DNA of 48,212 nucleotides from Lachnospiraceae bacterium (lineage in GTDB: Bacteria; Bacillota; Clostridia; Lachnospirales; Lachnospiraceae). Positions 26,498 to 34,672 of the stretch are shown here, piece by piece. The stretch spans positions 1 to 48,212 of the forward strand of contig JAAWBG010000003.1 in assembly GCA_022792535.1 (NCBI GenBank), read 5' to 3'. The notes under the pieces were generated by a model, which saw only the letters and a program-made list of their open reading frames with translations, had not been told where the DNA came from and did no database searches. The translations under genes were made by a program, and so were the position numbers. Numbering within the stretch: position 1 is the stretch's first letter; each line of letters begins with the position of its first letter.

Positions 26498-28181
26498 TTT
26501 TATCCTCCTCTTTCATATCTTCCTCACTGAATACCTCACTGATTGCCGCCCCCGGAGCTACCATAGGCCACACTTTATCATCGCTGTCAATCATACAGTC
26601 AATCAATACCGGCATAGAACTGTCTAAGGCCTTTTGAAATGCCTGACAAAATTCTTCTCTGGTGGAAACTTTATATCCTGCTGCTCCCATGGCCTCTGCC
26701 AGTTTCACAAAATCCACTGCATCATTCAAAACAGTGGCGGAATAATGCTGATCATAAAATAAGGTCTGCCACTGGCGCACCATTCCCAGCACATGGTTGT
26801 TCATGACCACCTGAATCAACGGCAGTTTCTGGCGCACCGCTGTGGCGATCTCATTCATGTTCATACGAAAACAGCCATCTCCTGCAATATTGACGACCTG
26901 TTTTTTGGGATTTGCCATCTGTACGCCGATCGCCGCTCCCAAGCCGTATCCCATGGTTCCCAAACCGCCTGACGTAATCAGTGTACGCGGCCTTCTGTAG
27001 CGGTAGAACTGAGCCGCCCACATTTGATGCTGTCCTACCTCAGTGACCATAATGGCCTCTCCTTTTGTCTGACGGTAAATCTCTTCAATGATATAAGGCC
27101 CGCTCAGACCTGTATCGTGATACCGCAGAGGATAAGTCTCCTTGTAATCCATGATCTTCTGAATCCACGCTTCATGGTTCTGTTGTTCTAATCTCTGATT
27201 TAATCGTGACAGAATCTCTTTGATATCCCCGATAATATGAGCATCCGTCACAATATTTTTGTTGATCTCTGCCGGATCAATATCAAATTGAAGAATCTTG
27301 GCATTCTTCGCAAATTTCTTTGCATTTCCAGTAACCCGGTCGCTGAATCTCACGCCGATCCCAATCAGAAGATCGCATTCACTGACTCCATAATTGGAAG
27401 TCTTTGTCCCATGCATTCCCAGCATTCCAGTATACAATCTATGATTTCCGTCAAAAGCGCCTTTTCCCATCAAGGAATCCGTCACTGGCGCCTGCACTTT
27501 TTCTACAAACTCCAAAAGCTCCTGGCTGGCTTCTGAGATCACTGCGCCGCCCCCCACGAAAAGATAGGGTTTTTCTGACTTTTGGATCATATAAACCGCC
27601 TGATCTAAGGCTTCCTCCGTAATCGTCTCATAATACCGCTCTTCTGGTTCTATCTTAACAGGATGAAACTCCGCCTTGTTGGCTGTCACATCTTTGGGAA
27701 TATCCACCAGCACCGGTCCTGGTCTGCCTTTCTGGGCAATCCGAAAGGCCCGCCGTATGGTTTCCGCTAACTTTTCCACATTCTTTACAATAAAGTTATG
27801 TTTTGTAATGGGCGTGGTGATTCCCGCAATATCAATCTCCTGAAAACTATCTTTTCCCAGAAGAGATACTCCCACATTACAGGTAATTGCCACCATAGGA
27901 ACTGAATCCATATAAGCGGTAGCGATTCCTGTTACCAGATTGGTAGCTCCCGGCCCTGAGGTTGCCAGACAAACCCCTACCTTTCCCGTGGAACGGGCAT
28001 ACCCGTCTGCGGCATGGCTCGCTCCCTGTTCATGGGAGGTCAGCACATGTTTGATCTCATGTCTGTGTTGATATAATTCATCATATACATTTAAGATCTG
28101 TCCTCCTGGATAGCCAAAGACAGTGTCCACACCTTGTTCTTTTAAACATTCAATGACAATCTGTGCTCCTGTCAAATGCAT
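26490..28181 (-). CDS. ilvB: Acetolactate synthase, large catalytic subunit
   Basis: A 563-residue ThDP enzyme. The N-terminal domain has VFGYPGGQILNVYDEL and the catalytic Glu51 in SHEQGA; the C-terminal ThDP motif GDGCFRMNMNEIATA...VVMNN is complete. It condenses two pyruvates (or pyruvate and 2-oxobutyrate) in valine, leucine and isoleucine synthesis. No regulatory subunit (ilvN) is adjacent. Gene order leuB-ilvB-serC-serA links branched-chain and serine synthesis in one transcript. Confidence 0.95.
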   Translation of the reverse strand: MHLTGAQIVIECLKEQGVDTVFGYPGGQILNVYDELYQHRHEIKHVLTSHEQGASHAADGYARSTGKVGVCLATSGPGATNLVTGIATAYMDSVPMVAITCNVGVSLLGKDSFQEIDIAGITTPITKHNFIVKNVEKLAETIRRAFRIAQKGRPGPVLVDIPKDVTANKAEFHPVKIEPEERYYETITEEALDQAVYMIQKSEKPYLFVGGGAVISEASQELLEFVEKVQAPVTDSLMGKGAFDGNHRLYTGMLGMHGTKTSNYGVSECDLLIGIGVRFSDRVTGNAKKFAKNAKILQFDIDPAEINKNIVTDAHIIGDIKEILSRLNQRLEQQNHEAWIQKIMDYKETYPLRYHDTGLSGPYIIEEIYRQTKGEAIMVTEVGQHQMWAAQFYRYRRPRTLITSGGLGTMGYGLGAAIGVQMANPKKQVVNIAGDGCFRMNMNEIATAVRQKLPLIQVVMNNHVLGMVRQWQTLFYDQHYSATVLNDAVDFVKLAEAMGAAGYKVSTREEFCQAFQKALDSSMPVLIDCMIDSDDKVWPMVAPGAAISEVFSEEDMKEEDKNE

Positions 28182-28219
28182 ATTCTTTCCTCGCTTTCCA
28201 AAACGTCATTCTTTTGCTG

Positions 28220-29326
28220 TTATTTTTTTATCTTTTCTGCAATCAAGTCTCCCATCTCCAGGGTTCCCACCTGGGTGACAGAAGATCTTTTCTCTGTCTC
28301 CTGAGGCATAATATCAATGGTACGATACCCTTCTTTTAATACCTGTTTCACCGCCTGTTCTATAGCGTCTGCCTCTTGATCCAGATCCAGGGAATAACGC
28401 AGCATCATAGCCGCACTCAGGATTGTGGCGATTGGGTTCGCAATTCCTTTTCCTGCAATATCCGGCGCAGAACCGCCGCTGGGCTCATACAGGCCGAATT
28501 TCGTATCGTTCAGGCTGGCAGAGGATAACATTCCAATGGAACCTGTCACCATACTTGCCTCGTCTGATAATATATCACCAAACATGTTCTCTGTCAAAAT
28601 CACATCAAATTGTCCAGGGTCTTTTACCAACTGCATCGCACAGTTATCTACCAGCATATGTTCCAAAGTGATCTCTGGATAATCCTTTGCCACTTCTTCC
28701 ACAACTTTCCGCCAAAGTCTGGAAGAGTCCAGCACATTTGCTTTATCCACGCTGGTCACTTTCTTTTTCCGCTTTCTAGCAATATCAAATCCTCGTTTTG
28801 CAATTCTTCGAATCTCATCTTCGTTATATGTAAGGGTGTCCTCCGCGGTAATCACTCCATCCCGCTCCTCTGTCACCCGTTTTCCAAAATATAGACCACC
28901 GGTTAATTCCCGCATGATCATCATATCGAATCCCTCTCCGATGATGTCATCTCTCAGAGGACAGGCTTCTTTTAACTCTTCATACAAATATGCCGGCCTT
29001 AGGTTCGCAAACAAATTCAGAGATTTGCGCAATTTTAAAAGTCCTGCCTCCGGCCTGCGGTCTGGTGGAAGCTGATACCAGGGCGATGTGTTGGTATTCC
29101 CTCCAATGGAACCCATTAAAACAGCATCTGATCTTTTCGCCTGCTCAATGGCCTCATCTGTTAGTGGAACCCCTGTAGCATCAATGGAAACGCCTCCCAT
29201 TAATATCTCATCATAAGAAAAAGTGTGGCCATAAACTTCTCCCACTTTATCTAATACTTTTTTTGCCTCTCTCACAATCTCCGGTCCAATTCCGTCCCCG
29301 GAAATCACTCCAATCTGATAACTCAT
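28220..29326 (-). CDS. leuB: 3-isopropylmalate dehydrogenase
   Basis: A 368-residue NAD-dependent decarboxylating dehydrogenase of the leucine pathway. Typical parts are [12 protein letters not shown] near the start, [13 protein letters not shown], the metal site in [19 protein letters not shown] and [14 protein letters not shown], which binds NAD. Length matches the family. It heads the leuB-ilvB-serC-serA operon; leuA, leuC and leuD are not in the window. Confidence 0.96.
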   Translation of the reverse strand: MSYQIGVISGDGIGPEIVREAKKVLDKVGEVYGHTFSYDEILMGGVSIDATGVPLTDEAIEQAKRSDAVLMGSIGGNTNTSPWYQLPPDRRPEAGLLKLRKSLNLFANLRPAYLYEELKEACPLRDDIIGEGFDMMIMRELTGGLYFGKRVTEERDGVITAEDTLTYNEDEIRRIAKRGFDIARKRKKKVTSVDKANVLDSSRLWRKVVEEVAKDYPEITLEHMLVDNCAMQLVKDPGQFDVILTENMFGDILSDEASMVTGSIGMLSSASLNDTKFGLYEPSGGSAPDIAGKGIANPIATILSAAMMLRYSLDLDQEADAIEQAVKQVLKEGYRTIDIMPQETEKRSSVTQVGTLEMGDLIAEKIKK

Positions 29327-29665
29327 TCTCTCTTTCCCTCCTGTATCTATCCTCTATCCTGACGGAACTGCCGTGATGCAGTCTGCCATATCTGTCTGTC
29401 ATATTAAAATTCAGCTTCTCAAAATGTTCTCCAACAACCCAGGAAGCTTTCGCAACGTATCAATAAATATTACTATATTATATTTACTCCTGGATTTCAA
29501 CTGAAAAAGACATTTTTCTTTTTCATGGCTTTTATAATTTAAAGTTATATCTATATTGTAATTCTATTATATTTTGGTATAGTTTGGAAAAAATCACATG
29601 TTGATTTCTAATCTCTGTTTAAATTTCCTGCAAAGAAAAGAACCTATGTTTTTGACTTTCCTGAA
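29327..29665 (-). other. Leader and promoter region upstream of leuB
   Basis: This 339-base gap holds the leuB promoter and a leader of about 140 bases. The leader contains a tiny frame at 29455-29411 (TTG start, no ribosome site) with Leu codons at its third, seventh, eighth and twelfth codons. Small hairpins such as ACGG-CAGTT-CCGT follow, but I see no T-tract terminator and no T-box motif. The distal part (29501-29665) is AT-rich with no gene. Confidence 0.45.
29472..29500 (-). promoter_or_regulatory. Promoter of the leuB-ilvB-serC-serA operon
   Basis: TTGAAA (29500-29495) and TATAGT (29477-29472) with a 17-base spacer on the minus strand. Transcription would begin near 29465, giving a leader of about 140 bases. 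Confidence 0.55.
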
Positions 29666-30154
29666 CTAAAATGATAAGAAAAAATCATCCGACTCTTTTC
29701 TGGATTTAAAAATAATAATTTCTGTTTCCTGCCGGTATTTTTCCAACAGCTGATAGATCTGAGGCAATTGGCAGTTGGGAAATTCCAGAATCCACTGCTT
29801 AAATTCCTCATCAAATTCTTCTTCGATCCAAGGCAGATCCACACGTTCCTTTCCAATCCTGGATCTTGCTCCTGCAAGACAGACCTCCAGCGGATAATCC
29901 ATCAAAAACACGGTGTCACACTCTTCCAAGCGCTTTTCCAGCGTCCGCTGATAATTCCCATCGATAATCCACTGATCTTTTTCTAATATCTTTTCTAGCT
30001 TTTGATCAAATTCTTCTCTTGAACTAGTTGTCCGGTCCGGCTTATGCCACAACATGTCCAAATAATATAAAGGAATTCCTGTCGCATCATGCAGTTTTCT
30101 GGCAAAGGTGCTTTTTCCAGCGCCTGGACTGCCTATCACAATGATTTTTTTCAA
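29666..30154 (-). CDS. P-loop nucleotide kinase, FlaR/adenylate-kinase-like
   Basis: A 162-residue protein with a Walker A motif GSPGAGKSTFARKL at 8-21, the YYLDMLWHKP segment and DGNYQRTLEKRLEECDTVFLMDYP. These are typical of the family annotated as DNA topology modulation protein FlaR, which looks like a small nucleoside or nucleotide kinase; the substrate is unknown. The start is TTG at 30154, matching the expected MKKIIVIG N-terminus, with a purine-rich GGGAAGG upstream. It follows the nitroreductase gene on the same strand. Confidence 0.8.
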   Translation of the reverse strand: MKKIIVIGSPGAGKSTFARKLHDATGIPLYYLDMLWHKPDRTTSSREEFDQKLEKILEKDQWIIDGNYQRTLEKRLEECDTVFLMDYPLEVCLAGARSRIGKERVDLPWIEEEFDEEFKQWILEFPNCQLPQIYQLLEKYRQETEIIIFKSRKESDDFFLSF

Positions 30155-30233
30155 CTCTGCCTTCCCTTTCTCTCCCTAGGTATTTGAGCAGCAAAATAAG
30201 ATGTCCCGAATCCATATATCAACTGCAAATCTA

Positions 30234-30905
30234 CTATATCCAATTATTTTCCCACTGAAAATTTTCTTTTCCTGCCCCCAATTCAAAATGGTATTTCACA
30301 AGTCCCAAATCTGCACCTGCAAAAACGCCGCTGCCGCAAGTAATACTCACTTTATTTTCCTTGCCCCTGATAGAAAAAGCCTGTTTATTCAGGGCTGTCG
30401 GAGCAAGCAGTGCGGCTTCCACGCCTTCGCTGTACCAAGAGGGAACTTTTCCCTCGTAAACTGCAACTTCCTCACTCTTTTTGGATTTATGGGGTTTCCC
30501 TTGAACTGCTCCATATCCTGCTGCTACCACGCCGATCACCTTATTTTCACCAGCCTCGGCATTCAATTTATTTTTGTTAAATGTTCCTCCTACCCACCAA
30601 GTATTAAGACCTAGCGTCTGTGCATAGAGCATCAGATCTGCACTGCAGTACCCTAGTTTCTCATCTAGATCCGGGGTCTTAGGCCCCGCTAAAATAAAGA
30701 AATTTTTCACACCTTTTGCCAGAATTAATTTGATCATCGAAGAAAAAGCGGAGGTATCATCAATCCTCAACTGAATTGCCAAATGATATTTTTCATTATT
30801 TTCCAGAATTCTTGTCTGTAATAATTGAAGTATCTCCTCTGGTATGGGCCGGTCCGTATACCTGCGAACCGTATGTCTCTCCTTCATCGCTTCTTTTAAT
30901 GTCAT
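30234..30905 (-). CDS. Nitroreductase family protein
   Basis: A 223-residue FMN-dependent oxidoreductase of the TM1586-like nitroreductase branch. The N-terminal MKERHTVRRYTDRPIPEE binds FMN phosphate; CSADLMLYAQTLGLNTWWVGGTF forms the core helix, and the C-terminal half repeats the fold. The physiological substrate is unknown. AGGAGG lies upstream of the ATG. The gene is separated from yajC by a terminator. Confidence 0.85.
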   Translation of the reverse strand: MTLKEAMKERHTVRRYTDRPIPEEILQLLQTRILENNEKYHLAIQLRIDDTSAFSSMIKLILAKGVKNFFILAGPKTPDLDEKLGYCSADLMLYAQTLGLNTWWVGGTFNKNKLNAEAGENKVIGVVAAGYGAVQGKPHKSKKSEEVAVYEGKVPSWYSEGVEAALLAPTALNKQAFSIRGKENKVSITCGSGVFAGADLGLVKYHFELGAGKENFQWENNWI

Positions 30906-30953
30906 ATTCTCACTCCTCCTGATAAAGCAGACAAATCCGCTCCTTCTTTATAT

Positions 30954-30989
30954 AGAAAAAGACATTCCCTGGCTCTCCTGAGAATGTCT
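30954..30989 (-). terminator. Rho-independent terminator after yajC
   Basis: On the minus strand AGACATTC pairs with GAATGTCT across a 14-base loop and is followed by TTTTTC. It begins 6 bases past the yajC stop codon. Confidence 0.75.
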
Positions 30990-30995
30990 CTGCTT

Positions 30996-31310
30996 TTACT
31001 TGCTTTCTTTTTCCACTGCGTCTTCTGGTTTCTCAACCACTGCAATCGCCGCCTTCTGCATTGGAATACGGCAGTTCTTATTATTTCCAAATTCCATGAT
31101 AACGGTATCTTCTGTGATATCAATTACCATGCCATAAAAACCACTGGTAGTCAAAACCGTATCTCCCACTGACAGCTCAGACAACATTGTGTTCTTCCTC
31201 TTTGTCTCCTTCTGCTGCGGACGTATCATCATGAAATAGAGAGCTACCAGCATAATCACAATCCAGATAAGTGAAAATCCAGCTGTGGCTTCCTGTGCTA
31301 AAATAGACAT
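30996..31310 (-). CDS. yajC: Preprotein translocase subunit YajC
   Basis: A 104-residue protein with one N-terminal membrane helix (FSLIWIVIMLVALYFMMIRP, about 12-31) followed by the conserved PQQKETKRKNTMLSEL and a small beta domain (VGDTVLTTSGFYGMV). YajC associates with SecDF at the membrane. It follows tgt, as in most bacteria. The N-terminus is outside and the domain is cytoplasmic. AAGGAGG precedes the ATG. Confidence 0.96.
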   Translation of the reverse strand: MSILAQEATAGFSLIWIVIMLVALYFMMIRPQQKETKRKNTMLSELSVGDTVLTTSGFYGMVIDITEDTVIMEFGNNKNCRIPMQKAAIAVVEKPEDAVEKESK

Positions 31311-31498
31311 TCCTTTTCCTCCTTATTGCCCATACCCATAAATATTTCCAATTTTTGAGTATTTCCTCCTGTCTTATCTGTATCTACAGGTCTCTGCTGC
31401 GTAATATGATCTCTACGCGCTGGTTCTATTGTACACAAAATAAAAGATAAGAGCAAGCTATTTTCATAGATTTATAAAAATTTTACTTTTCGTTCAGC

Positions 31499-31598
31499 CA
31501 TCCATAGTATCATATGCTCATGATGCTTGCATCTTTGAGCTTATGATCTATGGATGTGTGAGCCCCTTTTTATGAGCAAAGTTAGCTGCTTTTGCAGC
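31499..31598. repeat. Nested foldback in the tgt-yajC gap
   Basis: Within the 304-base gap (31311-31614), CATCCATAG...ATGCTCA (31499-31520) pairs with TGAGC...CTATGGATG (31536-31556) with two small mismatches; the loop contains GATGC-TT-GCATC. A second hairpin GCTGC-TTTT-GCAGC lies at 31585-31598. The remaining sequence towards yajC is unstructured and AT-rich. Confidence 0.65.
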
Positions 31599-31614
31599 GG
31601 GAAAACGACATAGG

Positions 31615-32745
31615 TTAGCTGCCTTGTTTCATACCATATAATTTTTCTTCTTTATAAGCATGAAAGCACCCTTGATCCAAGGCATCCCGAATCTCTTCCA
31701 TCATCGTATTATAAAAATACAGATTGTGAAGCACACACAGCCGCATTCCCAGCATTTCCTTTGCTTTCAAAAGATGTCTGATATAGGCTCTGCTATAGTG
31801 TTGGCACGCTGGGCACTGACATCCTTCTTCAATAGGTTTGGGATCTCGTTCATATTTCTGATTAAACAGATTAATTTTTCCCTGGTTGGTATACAAATGT
31901 CCATGACGTCCGTTTCGGCTGGGGTAGACACAATCAAAAAAATCCACTCCCCGTTCTACTCCTTCTAAAATATTAGCTGGAGTACCCACTCCCATCAAAT
32001 ACGTAGGTTTTTCCAAGGGCAGATGCGGAACTGTCACATCCAGAATATGATACATCTCCTCATGGCTTTCCCCTACTGCAAGTCCCCCGACGGCATACCC
32101 ATCCAAGTCCAATTCTGCGATCTGCTTTGCATGTTCCACACGAATGTCATCAAAAATGGCTCCCTGATTGATGCCAAACAGCATCTGTTTTCTGTTTATG
32201 ACAGTGTCCAGACCATTCAATCTTGCCATCTCTTTTTTACAGCGTTTCAGCCAGCGGGTCGTTCTGGCCACCGAATGTTCCACATAGGAACGGTCCGCCA
32301 CACTAGAAGGGCACTCGTCAAAAGCCATAGCAATGGTAGAGGCAAGATTAGATTGAATCTGCATACTTTCCTCTGGTCCCATAAAAATTTTTCTGCCATC
32401 CACATGAGAATGAAAATAGACTCCTTCTTCTTTGATCTTACGCAGACCAGACAGAGAGAACACCTGAAATCCGCCGGAATCTGTGAGAATGGGCTTGTCC
32501 CAAACCATAAATTTATGAAGACCTCCCATTTCTTTTACCACCTCGTCTCCTGGCCGCACATGAAGATGATAGGTGTTCGAAAGCTGCACCTGGGTCTTAA
32601 TTTGATGCAAATCCTGGGTAGAAACTGCACCTTTGATAGCGGCCGCTGTTCCCACATTCATAAATACCGGAGTCTGTATCACTCCGTGTACCGTATGAAA
32701 TTCCCCTCGTTTTGCACGTCCTTCTTGTTTCAATAACTTATACAT
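31615..32745 (-). CDS. tgt: tRNA-guanine transglycosylase
   Basis: A 376-residue barrel enzyme that swaps guanine 34 of Asn, Asp, His and Tyr tRNAs for a queuosine precursor. Seen are TDSGGFQVFSL with the catalytic Asp, FDECPSS, GGLAVGE, the nucleophile in GVDFFDCVYPSRNGRHG and the zinc site CQCPACQHYS...LCVLHN. It is full length. Together with trhP and trmR further on, the window encodes two different wobble-base modification systems. Confidence 0.97.
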   Translation of the reverse strand: MYKLLKQEGRAKRGEFHTVHGVIQTPVFMNVGTAAAIKGAVSTQDLHQIKTQVQLSNTYHLHVRPGDEVVKEMGGLHKFMVWDKPILTDSGGFQVFSLSGLRKIKEEGVYFHSHVDGRKIFMGPEESMQIQSNLASTIAMAFDECPSSVADRSYVEHSVARTTRWLKRCKKEMARLNGLDTVINRKQMLFGINQGAIFDDIRVEHAKQIAELDLDGYAVGGLAVGESHEEMYHILDVTVPHLPLEKPTYLMGVGTPANILEGVERGVDFFDCVYPSRNGRHGHLYTNQGKINLFNQKYERDPKPIEEGCQCPACQHYSRAYIRHLLKAKEMLGMRLCVLHNLYFYNTMMEEIRDALDQGCFHAYKEEKLYGMKQGS

Positions 32746-32783
32746 AAAACTTTCCTTTCTGATCCTGATTACATTCGAGGTTC

Positions 32784-32812
32784 AGTATATCAGATTTCCT
32801 TCTCTTTCTCAA
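32784..32812 (-). promoter_or_regulatory. Promoter of tgt
   Basis: TTGAGA (32812-32807) and TATACT (32789-32784), spacer 17, on the minus strand, in the 89-base gap upstream of tgt. Confidence 0.65.
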
Positions 32813-32834
32813 GCTGTCTTCCCCTGTTTCTTCT

Positions 32835-33122
32835 CTATTCAATTGCTTTTACCGTGACAAAAACTGTGTCGCCAGGCTGCTTTCCTATCTTATTTCGAAT
32901 ATTTTTGCGTATACCGATAATATAGCAGATGGAACCATCTGCATTTTTCACTCCCATATTTACAATACTTCCGCAATACGGCTCCCCGTCAAAGGTGACT
33001 TCTGCCTTCACCCTGCCTCTGCCAAATTCCTTCCTGATATCATAGGGAAATCGTATATAGGCTCCTCCCTTTTCGGGAACAGCCTCAATGACTGCATGAA
33101 ATTCATAAATTTTTTCATTCAT
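32835..33122 (-). CDS. DUF1905 domain protein
   Basis: A 95-residue protein with the DUF1905 pattern: AVIEAVPEKGGAYIRFPYDIRKEFGRG, VKAEVTFDGEPYCGSIVNMG and GIRKNIRNKIGKQPGDTVFVTV. The fold is a small beta barrel of unknown function. It is encoded 47 bases after the metallo-hydrolase gene and has its own AAGGAA ribosome site. Some family members are fused to a YdeI-like region; this one stands alone. Confidence 0.85.
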   Translation of the reverse strand: MNEKIYEFHAVIEAVPEKGGAYIRFPYDIRKEFGRGRVKAEVTFDGEPYCGSIVNMGVKNADGSICYIIGIRKNIRNKIGKQPGDTVFVTVKAIE

Positions 33123-33169
33123 AATCTTCTATTTCCTTTTCTGCTCTAAAAATTTTAACAACCGCAAAA

Positions 33170-34414
33170 TTATTTCAGAACTACAGTGTTGGGCGCAGTG
33201 GAAAAACTGACAACCTTACTGCCCATTTCCTCCATCCATTTCCGGTTCCGCGGCGTAGTATACCCGCCGTATTTGCCCTCCATCAACCAGTCCGGCGCAT
33301 CAAAAAATGCCACATCCGGATTCACTGTTTTATAAAAATTTTTTTTCAGTCCGCCATTTCCATGATGCCCCATTTGAAGATAATCTGATTTTAATTTACT
33401 CCCATACTTCTTTTTCAGATAATCGCTGATGGATTTTCCTGCATCTGCACAAAACAGCATAGATTCTTCTTTTCCATATACCTTGAATACCATAGAACCG
33501 TCATTTAATAAATCAGAAGAAAGTCTGTCAATTTTCTTTTCATAAGCACTTAATATTTCTATTTTTAATTTCCCGATCTTTAAGACATCGCCTCGATGAA
33601 CATATTTTAACTGGGAAATAGAAAGAGCTCGAAATCTCTGGTATGCTGTTACGCTGTCCCATGGGGCATTATCTAAACACAGCTTTGGAGACGCCATCTC
33701 TACTGCATAGACTTTGTCAATTTTAATATTCCCTGGATTTTTATAAATATCACAAAAAGCACCGATATGATCCTCGTGGGGATGAGTCAGAATCCATGCA
33801 TTGACATGCCCGCCTTTCTTCTTTAATACCCTTCGCACCATCTCTGCATTTTGCGGCCAGCCTCCATCCACTACAATCAGATGTCCGTGATAATCCTGCA
33901 ATGTATAGAACATCATCTGGCTGCCAGAGGCCTCTCCATATTGAGTGATCTTCCAGTCTGATTTTTTCTTTACCCCATTGTCTATGGCTCTGGAATACTT
34001 TCCCCAACTGATTCCCCTTATATCTTTTCGAAATGCGCGCACTTTATAATAACAGCGTTCTCCTTTGGAGGCTTTATCATCTGTATATCTGCAGATCTTT
34101 CCGGATTTTATCTTTTTGACTGTTTGGTATTTTCCGTTCTTTTTGGAACTTCTTATAATTTCATAGCCATCTGCTCCCGGAATTTTTTTCCAGGTCAGAC
34201 AAGTTCTCTTTTTCTTATCCAGTTTAACTGTAAGTTCTACTGCTGTATTCTTTATATTTGGAATCCTGTAAGTCTGCCCGCGATCATTTTTTACATCTAG
34301 TTCCTGGCTCATTTTCAGTCCGGCCATAGACGTAAATCCTGTTTTTAGCACTGCCAGACCCAAAAACATTATAAATACCAGAAAAAAGCCTGTCTTTTGT
34401 GAAAATTTCTTCAT
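33170..34414 (-). CDS. Secreted fibronectin III / metallo-beta-lactamase-fold protein
   Basis: A 414-residue protein. An N-terminal signal or anchor (FFLVFIMFLGLAVLKTGF, 10-27) leads into a fibronectin type III-like domain (about 58-145, with LTWKKIPGADGYEIIRSS) and then a metallo-beta-lactamase fold (155-414) with His211, His213, Asp215 and His216 in HPHEDHIGAF and a later MGHHGNGG. The catalytic domain resembles the ComEC-type nuclease branch. It is probably extracellular; substrate unknown. The ATG at 34414 follows AAGGAG by 8 bases. Confidence 0.83.
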   Translation of the reverse strand: MKKFSQKTGFFLVFIMFLGLAVLKTGFTSMAGLKMSQELDVKNDRGQTYRIPNIKNTAVELTVKLDKKKRTCLTWKKIPGADGYEIIRSSKKNGKYQTVKKIKSGKICRYTDDKASKGERCYYKVRAFRKDIRGISWGKYSRAIDNGVKKKSDWKITQYGEASGSQMMFYTLQDYHGHLIVVDGGWPQNAEMVRRVLKKKGGHVNAWILTHPHEDHIGAFCDIYKNPGNIKIDKVYAVEMASPKLCLDNAPWDSVTAYQRFRALSISQLKYVHRGDVLKIGKLKIEILSAYEKKIDRLSSDLLNDGSMVFKVYGKEESMLFCADAGKSISDYLKKKYGSKLKSDYLQMGHHGNGGLKKNFYKTVNPDVAFFDAPDWLMEGKYGGYTTPRNRKWMEEMGSKVVSFSTAPNTVVLK

Positions 34415-34505
34415 AAGTCTTTCTCCTTCCCAAATAACCATTCAATCTCCAAAATCCTATAAAACACTTTTCTTTTTCCCTCTAATTGATTATAATGAAG
34501 CCAAA

Positions 34506-34639
34506 GAACCACGCAGCCTGTGGGGCTTTGGCGCTACATCTTAACAAGCGCCGCGGTTAAGATGGTTCCTTGGGGCGCAGCCTGTGGGGCTTTGGCGCTG
34601 CATCTTAACAAGCGCTGCGGTTAAGATGGTTCTTAACCG
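34506..34639 (+). repeat. Tandem 64-bp structured repeat in the aroC leader
   Basis: Two copies begin at 34512 and 34576 and agree at all but two of about 57 positions. Each contains CATCTTAAC and GTTAAGATG, able to form a 9-bp stem. In copy 2 the second half can instead pair with the following TCTTAACCG (stem 34618-34626 with 34631-34639, loop TGGT), so two mutually exclusive hairpins exist just before aroC. A TATAAT at 34491-34496, with a poor -35, is the only promoter candidate upstream. Confidence 0.7.
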
Positions 34640-34672
34640 ATTGACAAATATATTTCTATATAGGAGGACTTT

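Noticed and set aside
30902-31123. A 73-codon minus-strand frame overlapping yajC
   Set aside because: It is a frame-shifted shadow of yajC and runs through its terminator.
34635-34656. TTGACA at the end of the aroC leader repeat as a -35 box
   Set aside because: The nearest -10-like TATATA is only 10 bases away and a 16-17-base spacer would place the -10 on the ribosome site.
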